64,000 nucleotides of DNA from Bemisia tabaci (GCF_918797505.1 NC_092794.1:31052122-31116121); one strand, 5' to 3'. Counted from the stretch's first letter, positions 22,934-34,523 are shown. The notes: generated from the letters alone by a model not told the origin. Translations and numbers: made by a program.

Positions 22934-23131
22934 CAAGGACCATCAAACTTCGTCGCACACGGGTGCATCACCTCTAGCTCAACGGATACCTTTTCATCGG
23001 TGGAACTGTCTTCCCATTTATTCGTTGCTGCCTAACTGTCGAGGATAAACCATGGTTAGTTATACCGATCGATCTGGCATTGAAACCTACGAAAAAGGAT
23101 CGATGAACAGGGTGTTCGCAACGAACACCTT

Positions 23132-23202
23132 AATAATCGATTCTTTACCTTTAGCTTCAAATGGGGAAATATCGATAACCGATCATTCACTCCACGCCAC
23201 TG
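23132..23202 (-). repeat. Terminal segment of a CAGTGGCG-type element (left copy)
   Basis: Read on the minus strand from 23202 it begins CAGTGGCGTGGAGTGAATG and continues through atcgatatttcccc. A close relative starts at 24117 on the plus strand. CAGTGGCG is a common hAT terminus, but no matched second end or 8-bp duplication was found for either copy. Confidence 0.5.
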
Positions 23203-23380
23203 CTCATTACTCATTTTCCTTGACGAGTCAATACTCACATACATATTTCACTTACACCATTGTATTGCCACACCCAAATTATTTATTTGAGATAAATCCA
23301 TTCGAAAACCACCTATGTCCCACGAAAACCCTCATATTCACATAATGGAGATGTAATTGCATGTGTGAGGAATTTGCGAT

Positions 23381-24060
23381 TTGACTATTCATTTTTCCGT
23401 AAATATTGGATTTCCGGATATTGACAGAGAGATGGAGCTGTTGGTGGAACAAATACAAAAATGCGCCATATCAAATACCCCAGTGGCCACAAACATTATT
23501 CGGCCTTATTCTATCCCAAAAGACCTCCTCAAACTTATCAGATACAAACGCAAATCAAAACGCATTTCAGATAATACTCATTATCCAGAAGACATTTCTC
23601 ACTCTAACAGGTTAAATAAAATTGTAAAAAAACGAACAGAAGAATTTTTAAGCAGAAAATTCGAAAATTTCATCAATTCGCTTTCCCCCAAGGCAGATAA
23701 AAATTATTCCCCCTGGGCTGCCACTAAATACTTAAAACGCCCCAAGCAACTTAAATTTCCTATTCGTAAAAAAGATAACACTTGGGCTAATAGCGATTTG
23801 GAAAAGGTTGAAGTGCTCGCTGACCATTTTGAGGCTGATTTCAGCCCCACGATAACATTGAGCCCCCTTCCTCCTATTCAGAAGGCTATTCTTCCGCTGA
23901 CAGCTCCGACTCGGACCCGCAGGGACAGGGGGAGATGTCTACATTGAAACCAAAAAAAGTCAAGAAAATCCTATCACCTAAAATCAAATCCATATCTCCT
24001 TCTAGGATTATAGAGTACAGTACGCTCCGTAAGTCTACTGAAGGTTGGCAAAATATGTCC
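23381..24060 (+). pseudogene. Fragment of a Jockey-type ORF2 (endonuclease-RT linker)
   Basis: The deduced protein matches the linker of the Jockey element at 46298-52070: LLVEQIQKCA against LLVLQIQECA, YSPWAATKYLK against YSLWKAIRYLK, and KKDNTWA against KEDGSWA. The fragment lacks endonuclease, RT and UTRs. One frameshift falls near 23845, after which a frame rich in Ser and Lys continues to about 24060. It is a 5'- and 3'-truncated relic of a different, diverged Jockey family, lying between two outward-facing terminal repeats. Confidence 0.75.
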
Positions 24061-24116
24061 TTTTAAAAATCCCATGTTGATAATCTCTTGGAACCTCCTT
24101 TTATCACTGTGTAAAT

Positions 24117-24186
24117 CAGTGGCGATGCGTGAATGATCGATTATCGATATTTCCCCACTTGAAGGTATGGTAACGAATCGATTATT
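24117..24186 (+). repeat. Terminal segment of a CAGTGGCG-type element (right copy)
   Basis: It begins CAGTGGCGATGCGTGAATG and matches the inverted sequence at 23202-23132 over about 70 bp, including atcgatatttcccca and aatcgattatt. Confidence 0.5.
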
Positions 24187-25330
24187 CCCCCATGCCCTAC
24201 ACTTTTGCTTTCACTACCTATCTCCAGCCTCAAACTTGTCTACAGTCCAGAATGGGGTAAAAAAAATCTCTTGGAGAGCAGTGAAGAATGGCGTTAAGTT
24301 CAAAGTGGGGGATAGACCGTGGGCCAGCAAGGGGTAACCCCCCCCCCCCCCCCCGTGGGAATTTTGAAGATGGTGATTTTCTTGAAGCTCTCAACTAGTA
24401 GAATAAGATTTTCCGTGTCTGCGCGAATTTTATCGTGGTGGGGGGGAGTAGGCCCCCCCTAAACCCCCCAAAATTGCTCAGAATTCCGACTTTTCCGCGA
24501 ATTTTCCCACTTTTACCCGAAAAGGCTTGATTTTAGGGCAAAACTTCAAATAACCATTCTGAAAGCTCGTAAAATTCTGGTCTAGAAAAGTCTTAAGTGA
24601 CTTTGACCAGGACCCGCGGTACCCCAAAATGGGGGGGCTTAAAATGTCAAAATATCTCAATTTTCCGCGAAAATGACCGTTTCGCCGCGATTTCTCGCCA
24701 ATAACGCGAAGAAGGTTGGTATTATCGTAAAATCGTTTACCCCTATTATAACAGAGCATTAATTTTTCATTCTAAGGGCGGCCTAACCCCTCGTGGGGGG
24801 AGGGGGGCCCCCCAGCAGTACACACCCTATAAAAACCGTCAAGATTGGCCGCTTCCTTGGAGTAGCGTTATGCGCAAAAATGGGCGGCAAAATGAAAACA
24901 AGTAGCGTTTGTTCTGAGAGAACATCAATTTGGATTCTTGTGGGGGGTAACAGGGGGGAGGGAGGTACATCCTCCTCCCTCCCCCTCCCCCTCCCCCCAA
25001 AAAATAATCACGAAAAACGTTACTTAAACGCGAAAATTCCACTTTATAAGACGATTTCAGGGCTTGTCATTGACACGCTTACACTAACATAATTTAACGA
25101 GGGGGGGGGAGGGGAGAGGGGTTTACCCTCCCCCCTTCTCACCCACCCCCTCCCCCTCCCTCAAATAAATAATCACGAAAAAATTTGATTAAACGCGAAA
25201 ATGCCATACTCTAAAAGGCGACTTTCAGGGCGTGTCATTGTCACGCTATCACACTAATATAATTTGAAGAAGTGAGGGGGGGTGTTAGACATCTTAGCCT
25301 CCCCAGCCAGCATTAAAAAAGGGTGGGGGA
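24187..25330. repeat. C/G-run-rich repeats, no gene
   Basis: A C run lies at 24340-24354. A module containing aataatcacgaaaaa, aaacgcgaaaa, a phrase ending ttcagggc(t/g)tgtcattg, and a run of g and c blocks appears twice in tandem (starting near 25003 and 25168, spacing 165). A diverged third copy may lie near 24660. No coding content is convincing; the open frames there are mirrored on both strands. Confidence 0.55.
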
Positions 25331-25786
25331 GGGGTAATTTATAAACGTTACTTACTTAATAATAGGAGGGACGGGGAAACCTAGCTGCAGTAGGAGAATT
25401 TTAAGATTTGAAGGGATACGTAATTAAATCAGGGAACGTAGAGATACTATTTTATTTTTTGGAAATGACTGAAACTGAGGGGAGTTTATTCATACTTGAC
25501 GGAAACGTACATACTTAAGCTTATGTCAATATTTTTGAAACGTTTGGACAATAGGCTTAAAGTGTATTCCTGGATCGTTTGCCAAAGTATTCAATCATTC
25601 AATGAATGATTGAAACGTCATTAATTTGGGGGAACATGTGGCTGATTATATGAAGGAGGTGTATTCCAGTATTTTTGTTTAACATATTAACTCACGAGAA
25701 AATGTTCGTACATTTATCATCTAATATTAATTATTTTTTGATGATTAGTCTAAAACATTCAATACAACCATTAAAAAGTAACACCC
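25331..25786. other. No gene seen
   Basis: Unassigned AT-rich DNA. A perfect short inverted pair, tcaatcattca / tgaatgattga, lies near 25590-25613. Confidence 0.4.
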
Positions 25787-25787
25787 A

Positions 25788-25878
25788 TCGTCGGGTATCG
25801 AACTCCCAATTGCCTATTGCCCGCTCCTTTTCATAAAAAATGTGGCGACTTAGTCAACCAGGCTATCACGGCTCCGCG
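25788..25878 (-). repeat. tRNA-like head (SINE or tRNA pseudogene)
   Basis: On the minus strand there is an A-box-like TGATAGCCTGGTTGACT (25868-25852) and a B-box-like GAGTTCGATACCCGA (25805-25791). The gap between boxes is longer than in a normal short tRNA, and the anticodon arm is AT-rich and unpaired. This is probably a SINE head. Confidence 0.5.
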
Positions 25879-26199
25879 GCTGGACGAGTAAAAATAGCAT
25901 ACAAAAGACTCTGACGGTGGGCGGGGCTTATCACAAGAGTTGTTTTCGACGCTTTGTAGCTCCTGAGATATGAAAGAAATGAGCTAAGCGCCTTTCTCTG
26001 TGAGACATTGTTTACCTATGCTATCATGTGTCTCAAGGCTCATCCCAGCATGCATTCCGATCGCGGCAGTTGAGCGAAGGCAATATTTGCGTATCCATGA
26101 ATTAAATCAATCAATCGAGGTCTGATTTTGACTTATTTGTCCGTACCGAGTCCTCCGAAGCAATTTTCGATGGTTATTATGTCTTTATTTCTATTTGTA
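25879..26199. other. No gene seen
   Basis: Unassigned stretch leading to the AAA that bounds the next palindrome. Confidence 0.4.
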
Positions 26200-26202
26200 A
26201 AA

Positions 26203-27933
26203 GAGCCATGCACCAAGTGGCCCATTTTTGGGCCCTCGAAATTGGGGTCGAAGTGAGGTTTTTTTTCATCCTTAGGGTGATCCTTTACACATACTAAAAT
26301 TTCAGATTGAGAATACGCACCGTTTTCAAGTTATGAGGGGGCAAAGTCCCCGATTTTCACCCATTTTTGCAGGTGTTTTAATGTCGAACTCCGGCTGTTA
26401 CGAGGTACCAGATTTAGATATTGAAGCGCGGTTTGCGTTGATCTGTTCACCTATTCCTGTAGTATTTTTCCACAGCTTTCACAAAGCCCCAAATGGTTTT
26501 TCAGGGGGCGGAGAGGGGGGTTTATTCATACTATCATGACCGTTAGCGCATCTTACTGACTTTACTTTGTTCTCTTCTCTCCACGCCGCAGTCACGATGG
26601 TATTTTCTGTTGGGGATTTTTCTTCTTCTTCACATTTTACCAATTGTCATGTCCTCCCCCTCTTTTCCCCTTTTTACCCCCTCCCCCTCAATCCAAACAC
26701 TTCCTCTCAAGCGCTTCTTCCTGTAAGGCAGATATGACGGGGTCATATGTGGGGGATTATTTTTCTTTCTTTACGATTGATAAACTTTGACCCAACTTAC
26801 TTCTCCCTTACATACAGGGCCCTCCTTACCCCTGTATTATCCCTGTCCCCTGCCGCCCGCTCCACTTTACTTGAAGTATTTTGCTCCCTCCGCAGCAGAG
26901 ATGACGATGTTTCCTGTGAAGAATTGTTTCTTATTCATATTTTTCACGTTTCTCTTTCCACTTCTATGTTTGATTTATTCTTTCCTAGGTACATTCTCTT
27001 CCACTTTCTCGTCGCGTGACCATATTACACCCACAAAAAAGTGGTAAAAAGTAAAAGCCAAGTGAAAAGTAAAGAGAACGAGGCAAAAGAGGGACAAACA
27101 AGAGGGGAAGGGGAAGAGGAAGAAGAGGGGGAATAATAGAGAAGAGTAGGAGGGTGGCTCCCATGTATTCAGAATTTCAGTACCTAAACATACGTAAAAC
27201 ATTCTTTGCCAGAAACATCGTCATTTCTGCTGCGGAGGGAGCAAAATACTTCAAGTAAAGTGGAGCGGGCGGCAGGGGACAGGGATAATACAGGGGTAAG
27301 GAGGGCCCTGTATGTAAGGGAGAAGTAAGTTGGGTCAAAGTTTATCAATCGTAAAGAAAGAAAAATAATCCCCCACATATGACCCCGTCATATCTGCCTT
27401 ACAGGAAGAAGCGCTTGAGAGGAAGTGTTTGGATTGAGGGGGAGGGGGTAAAAAGGGGAAAAGAGGGGGAGGACATGACAATTGGTAAAATGTGAAGAAG
27501 AAGAAAAATCCCCAACAGAAAATACCATCGTGACTGCGGCGTGGAGAGAAGAGAACAAAGTAAAGTCAGTAAGATGCGCTAACGGTCATGATAGTATGAA
27601 TAAACCCCCCTCTCCGCCCCCTGAAAAACCATTTGGGGCTTTGTGAAAGCTGTGGAAAAATACTACAGGAATAGGTGAACAGATCAACGCAAACCGCGCT
27701 TCAATATCTAAATCTGGTACCTCGTAACAGCCGGAGTTCGACATTAAAACACCTGCAAAAATGGGTGAAAATCGGGGACTTTGCCCCCTCATAACTTGAA
27801 AACGGTGCGTATTCTCAATCTGAAATTTTAGTATGTGTAAAGGGTCACCCTAAGGATGAAAAAAAACCTCACTTCGACCCCAATTTCGAGGGCCCAAAAA
27901 TGGGCCGTTTTTGGCCCTTTTTGTGCATGGCTC
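26203..27933. mobile_element. Long palindromic element bounded by AAA/TTT, 1.73 kb
   Basis: Inverted arms 26203-26913 and 27212-27933 are nearly identical; the arm-borne reading frames 26333-26539 and 27586-27792 translate identically. The ends are GAGCCATGCAC and its inverse, flanked by AAA (26200-26202) and TTT (27934-27936), with no duplication. The left arm lacks a few bases present on the right near 27905-27925. The spacer is about 300 bp. No transposase is encoded. The boundary pattern matches the palindromes at 9232, 15255 and 30629. Confidence 0.72.
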
Positions 27934-27936
27934 TTT

Positions 27937-28168
27937 GAGGTGGGATAATGGCGGCTTTTCAAGAGCAACGAGGTAGGCGATCTTTTGCACCAACGAACAG
28001 AAAACTGATGGCAAAAAGTAACCAATCGGAACCTCCAAAAAAAAAGAATTTGCCTAAATTCGGAACTTCGTGGTTCTGCGCAGATTTACCAGTCAGACGC
28101 GACATCTCAAGGAGAAAAAAAACTCTGTTAGTCTAAACCTCATAGTTTCATGTTATTTTTCAAAAATT
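27937..28168. other. No gene seen
   Basis: Unassigned sequence between the palindrome and a small tandem array. Confidence 0.35.
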
Positions 28169-28620
28169 TCAACAGAAGATCTTAATTTGTCCACTGATTT
28201 CCCATTTTGGACCATTGTGCGATGAAAATTTGATAAACTGAACCCAATTGAATGCATTGATAAGAACATTGTTCGCCATGATCTCTGCAGGGGACCAATA
28301 GTCGTACATCATTTTTAAAAAGTTAGGCAGAAGATCTTAATTTATCCACTGATTTCTCATTTTGGACCATTGTGCGATGAAAATTTGATAAACTGAACTC
28401 AATTGAATGCATTGAAGACCGATAAGAACATTGTTTCACATGATCTCTGCAGGAGACCAACAATTTTACTTCCATTTTTAAAAAGTTTGACAAAGAATCG
28501 TTATCTGTCCACGATTTCTCCCCATTTTGGACCACTGTACGTCCAAAATTTTTGAAACTGAACACAGTTACATGCACGGGGGCTCAATAAGAACATTTAC
28601 AGCCCAAACCCATCAATAGT
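28169..28620 (+). repeat. Tandem repeat, three units of about 160 bp
   Basis: Units are anchored on agaagatcttaattt(g/a)tcca at 28174 and 28330, and on agaatcgttatctgtccac at 28494, each followed by cattttggacca and later atctctgcagg. Spacings are 156 and 164. The third unit is the most diverged. Confidence 0.8.
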
Positions 28621-28675
28621 GTAACTTTTTCGTCCATTTTTCCCGTCTTTTTGCTGTAAAAATGCTGTCCAGAAT

Positions 28676-28862
28676 GATGGCGATTTGGCAACTTTGCCCC
28701 CCCCCATTTCTCAAAAACGGTGCGTATACTCAAGCTAAAATTTTTACCAGAGTTTTAGGGTATCATAAGGTATCGTTTGGGCCCGGTTTCAGAAAAATCC
28801 CTTCTGGCCCAAATTGTGCCAAAAAACGGTCGTTTTTGGCGTCGCTCTTTGGTATTAGCTGA
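28676..28862. repeat. Diverged arm fragment of the 26203-27933 family
   Basis: It contains caactttgcccccc, tcaaaaacggtgcgtat and a terminal gtcgctc followed by TTT. This parallels the palindrome arm (actttgccccctc, gaaaacggtgcgtat, atggctc plus TTT). It is a lone, older arm with the same right-hand boundary. Confidence 0.55.
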
Positions 28863-29877
28863 TGTGGCTTGGTTCCTCTCTGTTTAACGCGGGTTCAAAT
28901 GTTGGATCGGCTCAAGAGACAGTTTCCAGTCGCAAAGATGCGAAGACGCAAAGAACGCAACCATTTTGCTTGCAATCACTCACCGCCAAGATGCGATCCC
29001 TTTTCAACCCTCGCCGTAAACAATAGCCTATTAACATTCAGTGATAAGCCTTTGGTATGAGGTAGCACTAAGAAATCCAAGTCCCGCGCAGAAGTACGGA
29101 TGCGTTCATTTCGCTCTACAGCGTGAGCGTGTTTTTGACGCAAGGATGAATCGGATCGGTGTCCCCGAGGTCCCAACCCTCGAACCTATTCCTTCGTCCC
29201 CTAAACAAACAAAAATCGCATATATGCAAGAAGCCGTGAGTCATTGTCACCGTGAATTGGTGTAAGATTCAGGACTCATTTGGTGATATATTACTGGGTA
29301 CGGCGGGGTCAATGCTACGCAGGTGTGAAAACGCAATCAAAGCAGAAAAAGAGCAAAGGCAGAGAAATGATCTTATTCGGAACTCGACAAAAGGAGATGC
29401 TAGATTGGGCCATGGGCAAAAAATATCCATTGTTGACCAACGCTGCCCATTCCTCACCCTCAGCGAACGACAAGCCAGGTAAAATCCTCGGCCACAGTTC
29501 CATAGGTAGTGTGTCATGCGGTATGGGAAGGAGGCCGCCTGACCAAGCCGCGATTGAGCACTCATCTGTATTTAGGGAGAGTTTTCCAATCTTAATCCTT
29601 TCACCACTGAAAAAGTGTGCCTCCTCTTGCGAGTCTCAGAGTAGCATTGCAAACACTCTGCTCCTAGTTTTGAACCAAGGTAAACAAACGAAATGGTAAT
29701 AGAAACTCCCCCCCCCCCCCCCCCCGGGGCAAGTCAAAAAATATCAACTATTGAATTTCAAATTTTGAGGAAAAGCTCCGTCCTGATGTCAAATTAACGT
29801 GAGCAAAAGAATTCTTCGGAAAAAAAGGAATAACCTCTTACGTATGCCGCTTTTATAATTTGTGTCAAAAAATAACT
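28863..29877. other. No gene identified; C run at 29707-29725
   Basis: Several overlapping frames on both strands (for example 29280-29699) lack recognisable motifs and conflict with each other, so none is called. Confidence 0.4.
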
Positions 29878-30058
29878 TACAAGGTTTGTTCAATAAGAAA
29901 CCGGATTTTGGTGATAATTAGCCTACCGTGCGTCCGAATTAGGATTTCTTGCACATTCCTGATAGCTGAAAATATATATTCAAGAACGCTAGATTCACAT
30001 ATTTGAAAAATCTTAACTAGACTTGTGTCGTACGTGGCTTGAAGTAGGCAACCTTATA

Positions 30059-33000
30059 CAGGGTGTTCCAAAAGTCCAGGCCCCCCTGTCTAACGTTTGA
30101 ACGGCTCGAGATAGAAAAATGAAACTTTGGAAATGTTCCTATCTCAAAGGTGACCATCATTTGGGGGGAGGGGGGTTAAAATTTTGGTCTCCCCTCAGGG
30201 GGAGAGTGGGAGGCCCCACCTTTTTTTTCAAAAAGCAACCCTATCTTGTGATACCTTATTCGAAAGAGCATAAAAAACTAAGAATTTTGGCGCAAACTGC
30301 AGATCAATATATTAATTTTTGACCGAGTTATGATAAGTCAAAGGTAAAATTTGACCTATTTTCAAAAAGTCATAACTCCGGTACAAATTATCATAAAGAA
30401 AAAAAATAAAACGGGGAAATTCTTCGAATTTTATTCGCTTTTAAGTAAAAATTGCAGAAATCACCTCGAACTAATTTTAGGGGGGGGGGGGGTTCGGACC
30501 CCCAAATATGTCAATTCAAAGGTCATTCAATTTTCCCCTCGAAATAAGCCAATTTCCACTGGATTTGCCTCCACATTATCTCAGTAAGGTCAAAATTAGT
30601 TCAACATTACGTTGACAAGTCCCCAAAGGAGGAGTAACGTTTTGGGCCTTTTCCGGCCCCACCTGGATTTTGCTAAATGTTTCATATTTTCAAAGTACTA
30701 GTCTTAGGTAGACTGTGTGCCAAATATTAGACCGAACGGAGCCCATGCAAGGGCGCAGCAGCGCCTCAAACCCAAAATCCTGGATTCGAAAAACAATTAT
30801 TTTCGTCGACTTTTTCGACTGTTATCACTCTTCCAGCACATGGTTATCATGTATTTTTTTGCGTACTTTTCGTTTCTGGCCTTTTTAAAGGCCTCCGATA
30901 AATTTTAAGGGGCCTTATGGCCCATTGTTGCCATTTTTGGCCCATTTTTAGGGGTTTTTTTCCATTTAACACATTCAAAACTCAATTTAATCCAAAAACA
31001 GTGTACATTTTTGAAAAGGAAATAAAAAAATGAATGAATAATGTTCGTAAAATATTTTCCTACGTTGCCAAATTTCCGAGAAAATTGGTCCCAAAGTGTC
31101 AAAAACGGCAAAAAATCGATAAATCGCCGTGCCTAAGGTCCAAGAAAGGGGAGTACAACTTTCATATTGTACCAGGTAACAGCTCTTATCCATCCATACA
31201 ACATATTAAAATATCATAGTCGTACCTGGATTCCCACGATGTGAAAATTCACCGAGATGTCGATTTTAGCGGCCTTTTTATACTTGAAGGCAGCTCTTTT
31301 GAATGTTTCTCGACCCAAGTCACCCTCTATGGGTGTGTACTATATGTATTTTTCTACGTACTTTTCATATCTGGCCATAAAAATGGCTTCCTGTGAATTT
31401 TAGAAGGCCTAACGGTCCATTGTTGCCAATTTTCACCAATTTTTAGGGGTTTTTTCAAGTTTACGTGTGTGAAACTTAATTTAATCTAGAAACCGTGTAC
31501 AATTTCGGAAAGAACGTAAAAAAATATTGTGCTGTGTACCTTTTCCCTTCGTTGCCAAATTTTCGAGAAAAATCGTCCTGAAGCGCCAAAAATGCCAAAA
31601 ATTGGATTAATCATCACGTCGGAGGTTCCAGGAAGTGAATTATGACATTCATGGGACACTTTTTCCACGCATTTTCTGTTGTTCGGTATATTTGGCCCGT
31701 TGCAAGCATCTTGAGAACCAAGGATTATCTCGAGGTTACAGGAATAAAGATGTGACCTGGAGTGAAGGATAAACTAAAAGCACCTTGAGGGCCCGTTTTG
31801 TCACGTTCTTCTGCGCCATTACATGCTCCTTGAGATGCATTGCAATTTTCCATTTTCGATACGTTCTTTGTGGTGAAAGAAAACTTGAAATTCACTTCCT
31901 GGAATCTCGGACGTGATGATTAATCCAATTTTTGGCATTTTTGGCGCTTCAGGACGATTTTTCTCGAAAATTTGGCAACGAAGGGAAAAGGTACACAGCA
32001 CAATTTTATGTATTTTTTACGTTCTTTCCGAAATTGTACACGGTTTCTAGATTAAATTAAGTTTCACACACGTAAACTTGAAAAAACCCCTAAAAATTGG
32101 TGAAAATTGGCAACAATGGACCGTTAGGCCTTCTAAAATTCACAGGAAGCCATTTTTATGGCCAGATATGAAAAATACGTAGAAAAATACATATAGTACA
32201 CACCCATAGAGGGTGACTTGGGTCGAGAAACATTCAAAAGAGCTGCCTTCAAGTATAAAAAGGCCGCTAAAATCGACATCTCGGTGAATTTTCACATCGT
32301 GGGAATCCAGGTACGACTATGATATTTTAATATGTTGTATAGATGGATAAGAGCTGTTACCTGGTACAATATGAAAGTTGTACTCCCCTTTCTTGGACCT
32401 TAGGCACGGCGATTTATCGATTTTTTGCCGTTTTTGACACTTTGGGACCAATTTTCTCGGAAATTTGGCAACGTAGGAAAATATTTTACGAACATTATTC
32501 ATTCATTTTTTTATTTCCTTTTCAAAAATGTACACTGTTTTTGGATTAAATTGAGTTTTGAATGTGTTAAATGGAAAAAACCCCTAAAAATGGGCCAAAA
32601 ATGGCAACAATGGGCCATAAGGCCCCTTAAAATTTATCGGAGGCCTTTAAAAAGGCCAGAAACGAAAAGTACGCAAAAAAATACATGATAACCATGTGCT
32701 CGAAGAGTGATAACAGTCGAAAAAGTCGACGAAAATAATTGTTTTTCGATTCCAGGATTTTGGGTTTGAGGCGCTGCTGCGCCCTTGCATGGGCTCCGTT
32801 CGGTCTAATACTTGGCACAGAGTCTACCTAAGACTAGTCCTTTGAAAATATGAAACATTTAGCAAAATCCAGGTGGGGCCGGAAAAGGCCCAAAACGTTA
32901 CTCCTCCTTTCAGGAAAAGTTCTAAAAAACGAAATTTAAGATAATTAAATTCAACCGTTTAAATTTGGTTTTTTTTTTTAAAAAAAAAAAATTTTTTCCC

Positions 33001-33573
33001 GAATTTTGGGGACTTGTCAACGTAATGTTGAACTAATTTCGACCTTATTGAGATAATGTGGAGGCATATCCAAGGGGAATGGGCTTATTTCGCGGGAAAA
33101 TTAAATGACCTTTGAATTGACATATTTGGGGGTCCGAACCCCCCCCCCCCTAAAATTAGTTCGAGGTGATTTCTGCAATTTTTACTTAAAAGCGAATAAA
33201 ATTCGATGAATTTCCCCGTTTTATTTTTTTCTGTACGATAATTTGAACCGGAGTTATGATTTTTTGAAAATAGGTCAAATTTAACCTTTGACCTAACATA
33301 ACTTGGTCAAGAATTAAAATATTGATCTGCGGTTGCGCCAAACTTTTTATTTTTTATGCTCTTTCGAATGAGGTATCACAAGACATGGGTTGCTATTTGA
33401 AAAAAAAAAGTTGCCCCCCCCCACCTCCCTCCCCCGAGGGATGGAACCAAAATTTTGACCCCCCCCCCCCCAAAGACGGTCCCCTTTGAGATAGGAACAT
33501 TCCCAAAGTTTCATTTTTCTATCTCCAACCGTTCAAAAGTTAGATAGGGGGGCTGGGCTTTTGGAACACCCTG
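30059..33573. mobile_element. Palindromic TA-flanked foldback (FB2), relative of FB1
   Basis: Arms begin CAGGGTGTTCCAAAAG and are flanked by TA (30057-30058, 33574-33575). The arm text parallels FB1 (aaatgaaactttgg, aaaattttggt, the tgtgatacct phrase, caataag and gtggaggc). Left arm plus half the central hairpin is 30059-30628. The other half hairpin plus right arm is 32908-33573. The 30629-32907 palindrome separates them. FB2 keeps the uninterrupted site (33051-33060) into which the Helitron of FB1 went. Confidence 0.8.
30629..32907. mobile_element. Giant palindrome bounded by AAA/TTT inside FB2 (candidate Spy-type foldback)
   Basis: Outer pairs sum to 63536: GGAGGAGTAACGTTTTGG at the left, its inverse at the right. 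Arms 30629-31644 and 31887-32907 are about 1.0 kb and nearly identical. The spacer of about 240 bp (31645-31886) is not paired. Flanks are AAA (30626-30628) and TTT (32908-32910). FB1 shows the unoccupied target ccccaaatttcggg near 2173-2186, so nothing was duplicated or lost on insertion. Insertion precisely between AAA and TTT without duplication is the reported property of Spy transposons. No coding capacity. Confidence 0.8.
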
Positions 33574-33576
33574 TAT

Positions 33577-34020
33577 GTGTTCTGCGATTTTCGTGTATGA
33601 CCGAACTTGTCGCTCTTTTTTCGGGCTTGCACTATATTTTCCATCCCACAAGGATGATTGGAATTTCGTCCCCATGTTGTAGCCGTGCAACCAAGTTTTG
33701 TTTCCGCTATTATTATCCTATCCAAATATGCAGAATCATTGTTAGAACGTTAACCTCAAGTGAAATTTACACTCTGTTGGATTTTTGCTTAACAGACAAA
33801 ATGATCGCGGGACAATTTTAGCTGAAACTCGATGCATGTCTAAATATTCTTTCAAAATTGTATGTACTGAGCCTTCAGAAACATCATACTGTTTAGCAAG
33901 CTCAAAACGACCATTTTCGATCACTTTTTCTCGCACTTCTTCCACGTGGCAAATGTCAGCTGTTGTCGTTGATGGTCGATTCCCCTGCTACTCATCTTCA
34001 ACGGACCCCTCCAATTTCTA
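33577..34020 (-). pseudogene. mariner transposase fragment
   Basis: Upstream part: a helix-turn-helix region including LAKQYDVSEGSVHTILKEY and then SAKIVPR, the linker sequence typical of mariner transposases. After a frameshift and a stop near 33760, a second piece reads ETKLGC...NMG-like, then ENIVQARKKSD, corresponding to the region following the first catalytic aspartate block. The remainder of the DDD catalytic core is missing because the foldback and deletions replace it. Inactive. Confidence 0.75.
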
Positions 34021-34144
34021 ACCTTTTAAGCTATTAAAAACACATAGCACGATTCAAACAATGATCTTGGTAAACTTTACGTAGCATACCAAAAGTTTTG
34101 GCACTTACACGCGATACCGAGTTTAAAACAAAATTGAATGTTGA

Positions 34145-34316
34145 ATTACGGGCTGTATAGACATACCGTCCGTTCCGGGCTCAAAGGCCGAAAATTCCGG
34201 CTGCTGGAGGCGTAGCTTTGATTGCTCCGGGTTCAGAAGCCGAAGCTACGGCTCCAGCAGCCGGAATTTTCGGCCTTCGAGCCCGGAACGGACGTTATGT
34301 CTATATAGCCCGTAAT
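34145..34316. repeat. Near-perfect hairpin, 172 bp, within the mariner relic
   Basis: attacgggctgtatagacat at the left pairs with its inverse at 34297-34316. Pairing continues through cgtccgttccgggctc and ggccgaaaattccggctgctgga. The loop is short, around 34215-34240. It is probably a small foldback insertion; no target duplication was resolved. Confidence 0.8.
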
Positions 34317-34523
34317 TGCGGCTCCCACGGCCGGAGTTTTTTTTTCAGTGAAACTGTAATTCAAGGTGATGTAAAATGAACACTGATCAATGCAAACAAA
34401 ATCTATGAATCTAGCATTCTTCAGTGTGTTATTAGTTATCAGGAAAGTCCAAACAAATCTAATTTGGACGCACGGTATGCTAGTTATTACCAAAATCCGA
34501 TTTCTTATTGAACAGACCTCGTA

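Larger units (their letters stand above)
29880..34521 (-). mobile_element. mariner-type transposon relic, split by nested insertions
   Basis: The ends are inverted repeats C(A/G)AGGT(T/C)TGTTCAATAAG, continuing about 80 bp (left 29880-29962, right 34440-34521). They are flanked by TA (29878-29879, 34522-34523). The transposase remnant on the minus strand lies at 33577-34020. The foldback at 30059-33573 is inserted in it, and a hairpin at 34145-34316 is a second insertion. Without these, about 950 bp remain, less than a full mariner of about 1.3 kb, so it was also internally deleted. Confidence 0.8.

Noticed and set aside
29280..29699. 139-codon frame and partners on the other strand
   Set aside because: Overlapping open frames on both strands with non-ATG starts and no recognisable motif.
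30987..32549. Identical 68-codon frames in inverted orientation
   Set aside because: They lie in the two arms of one palindrome, so identity follows from arm identity and is no evidence of coding.
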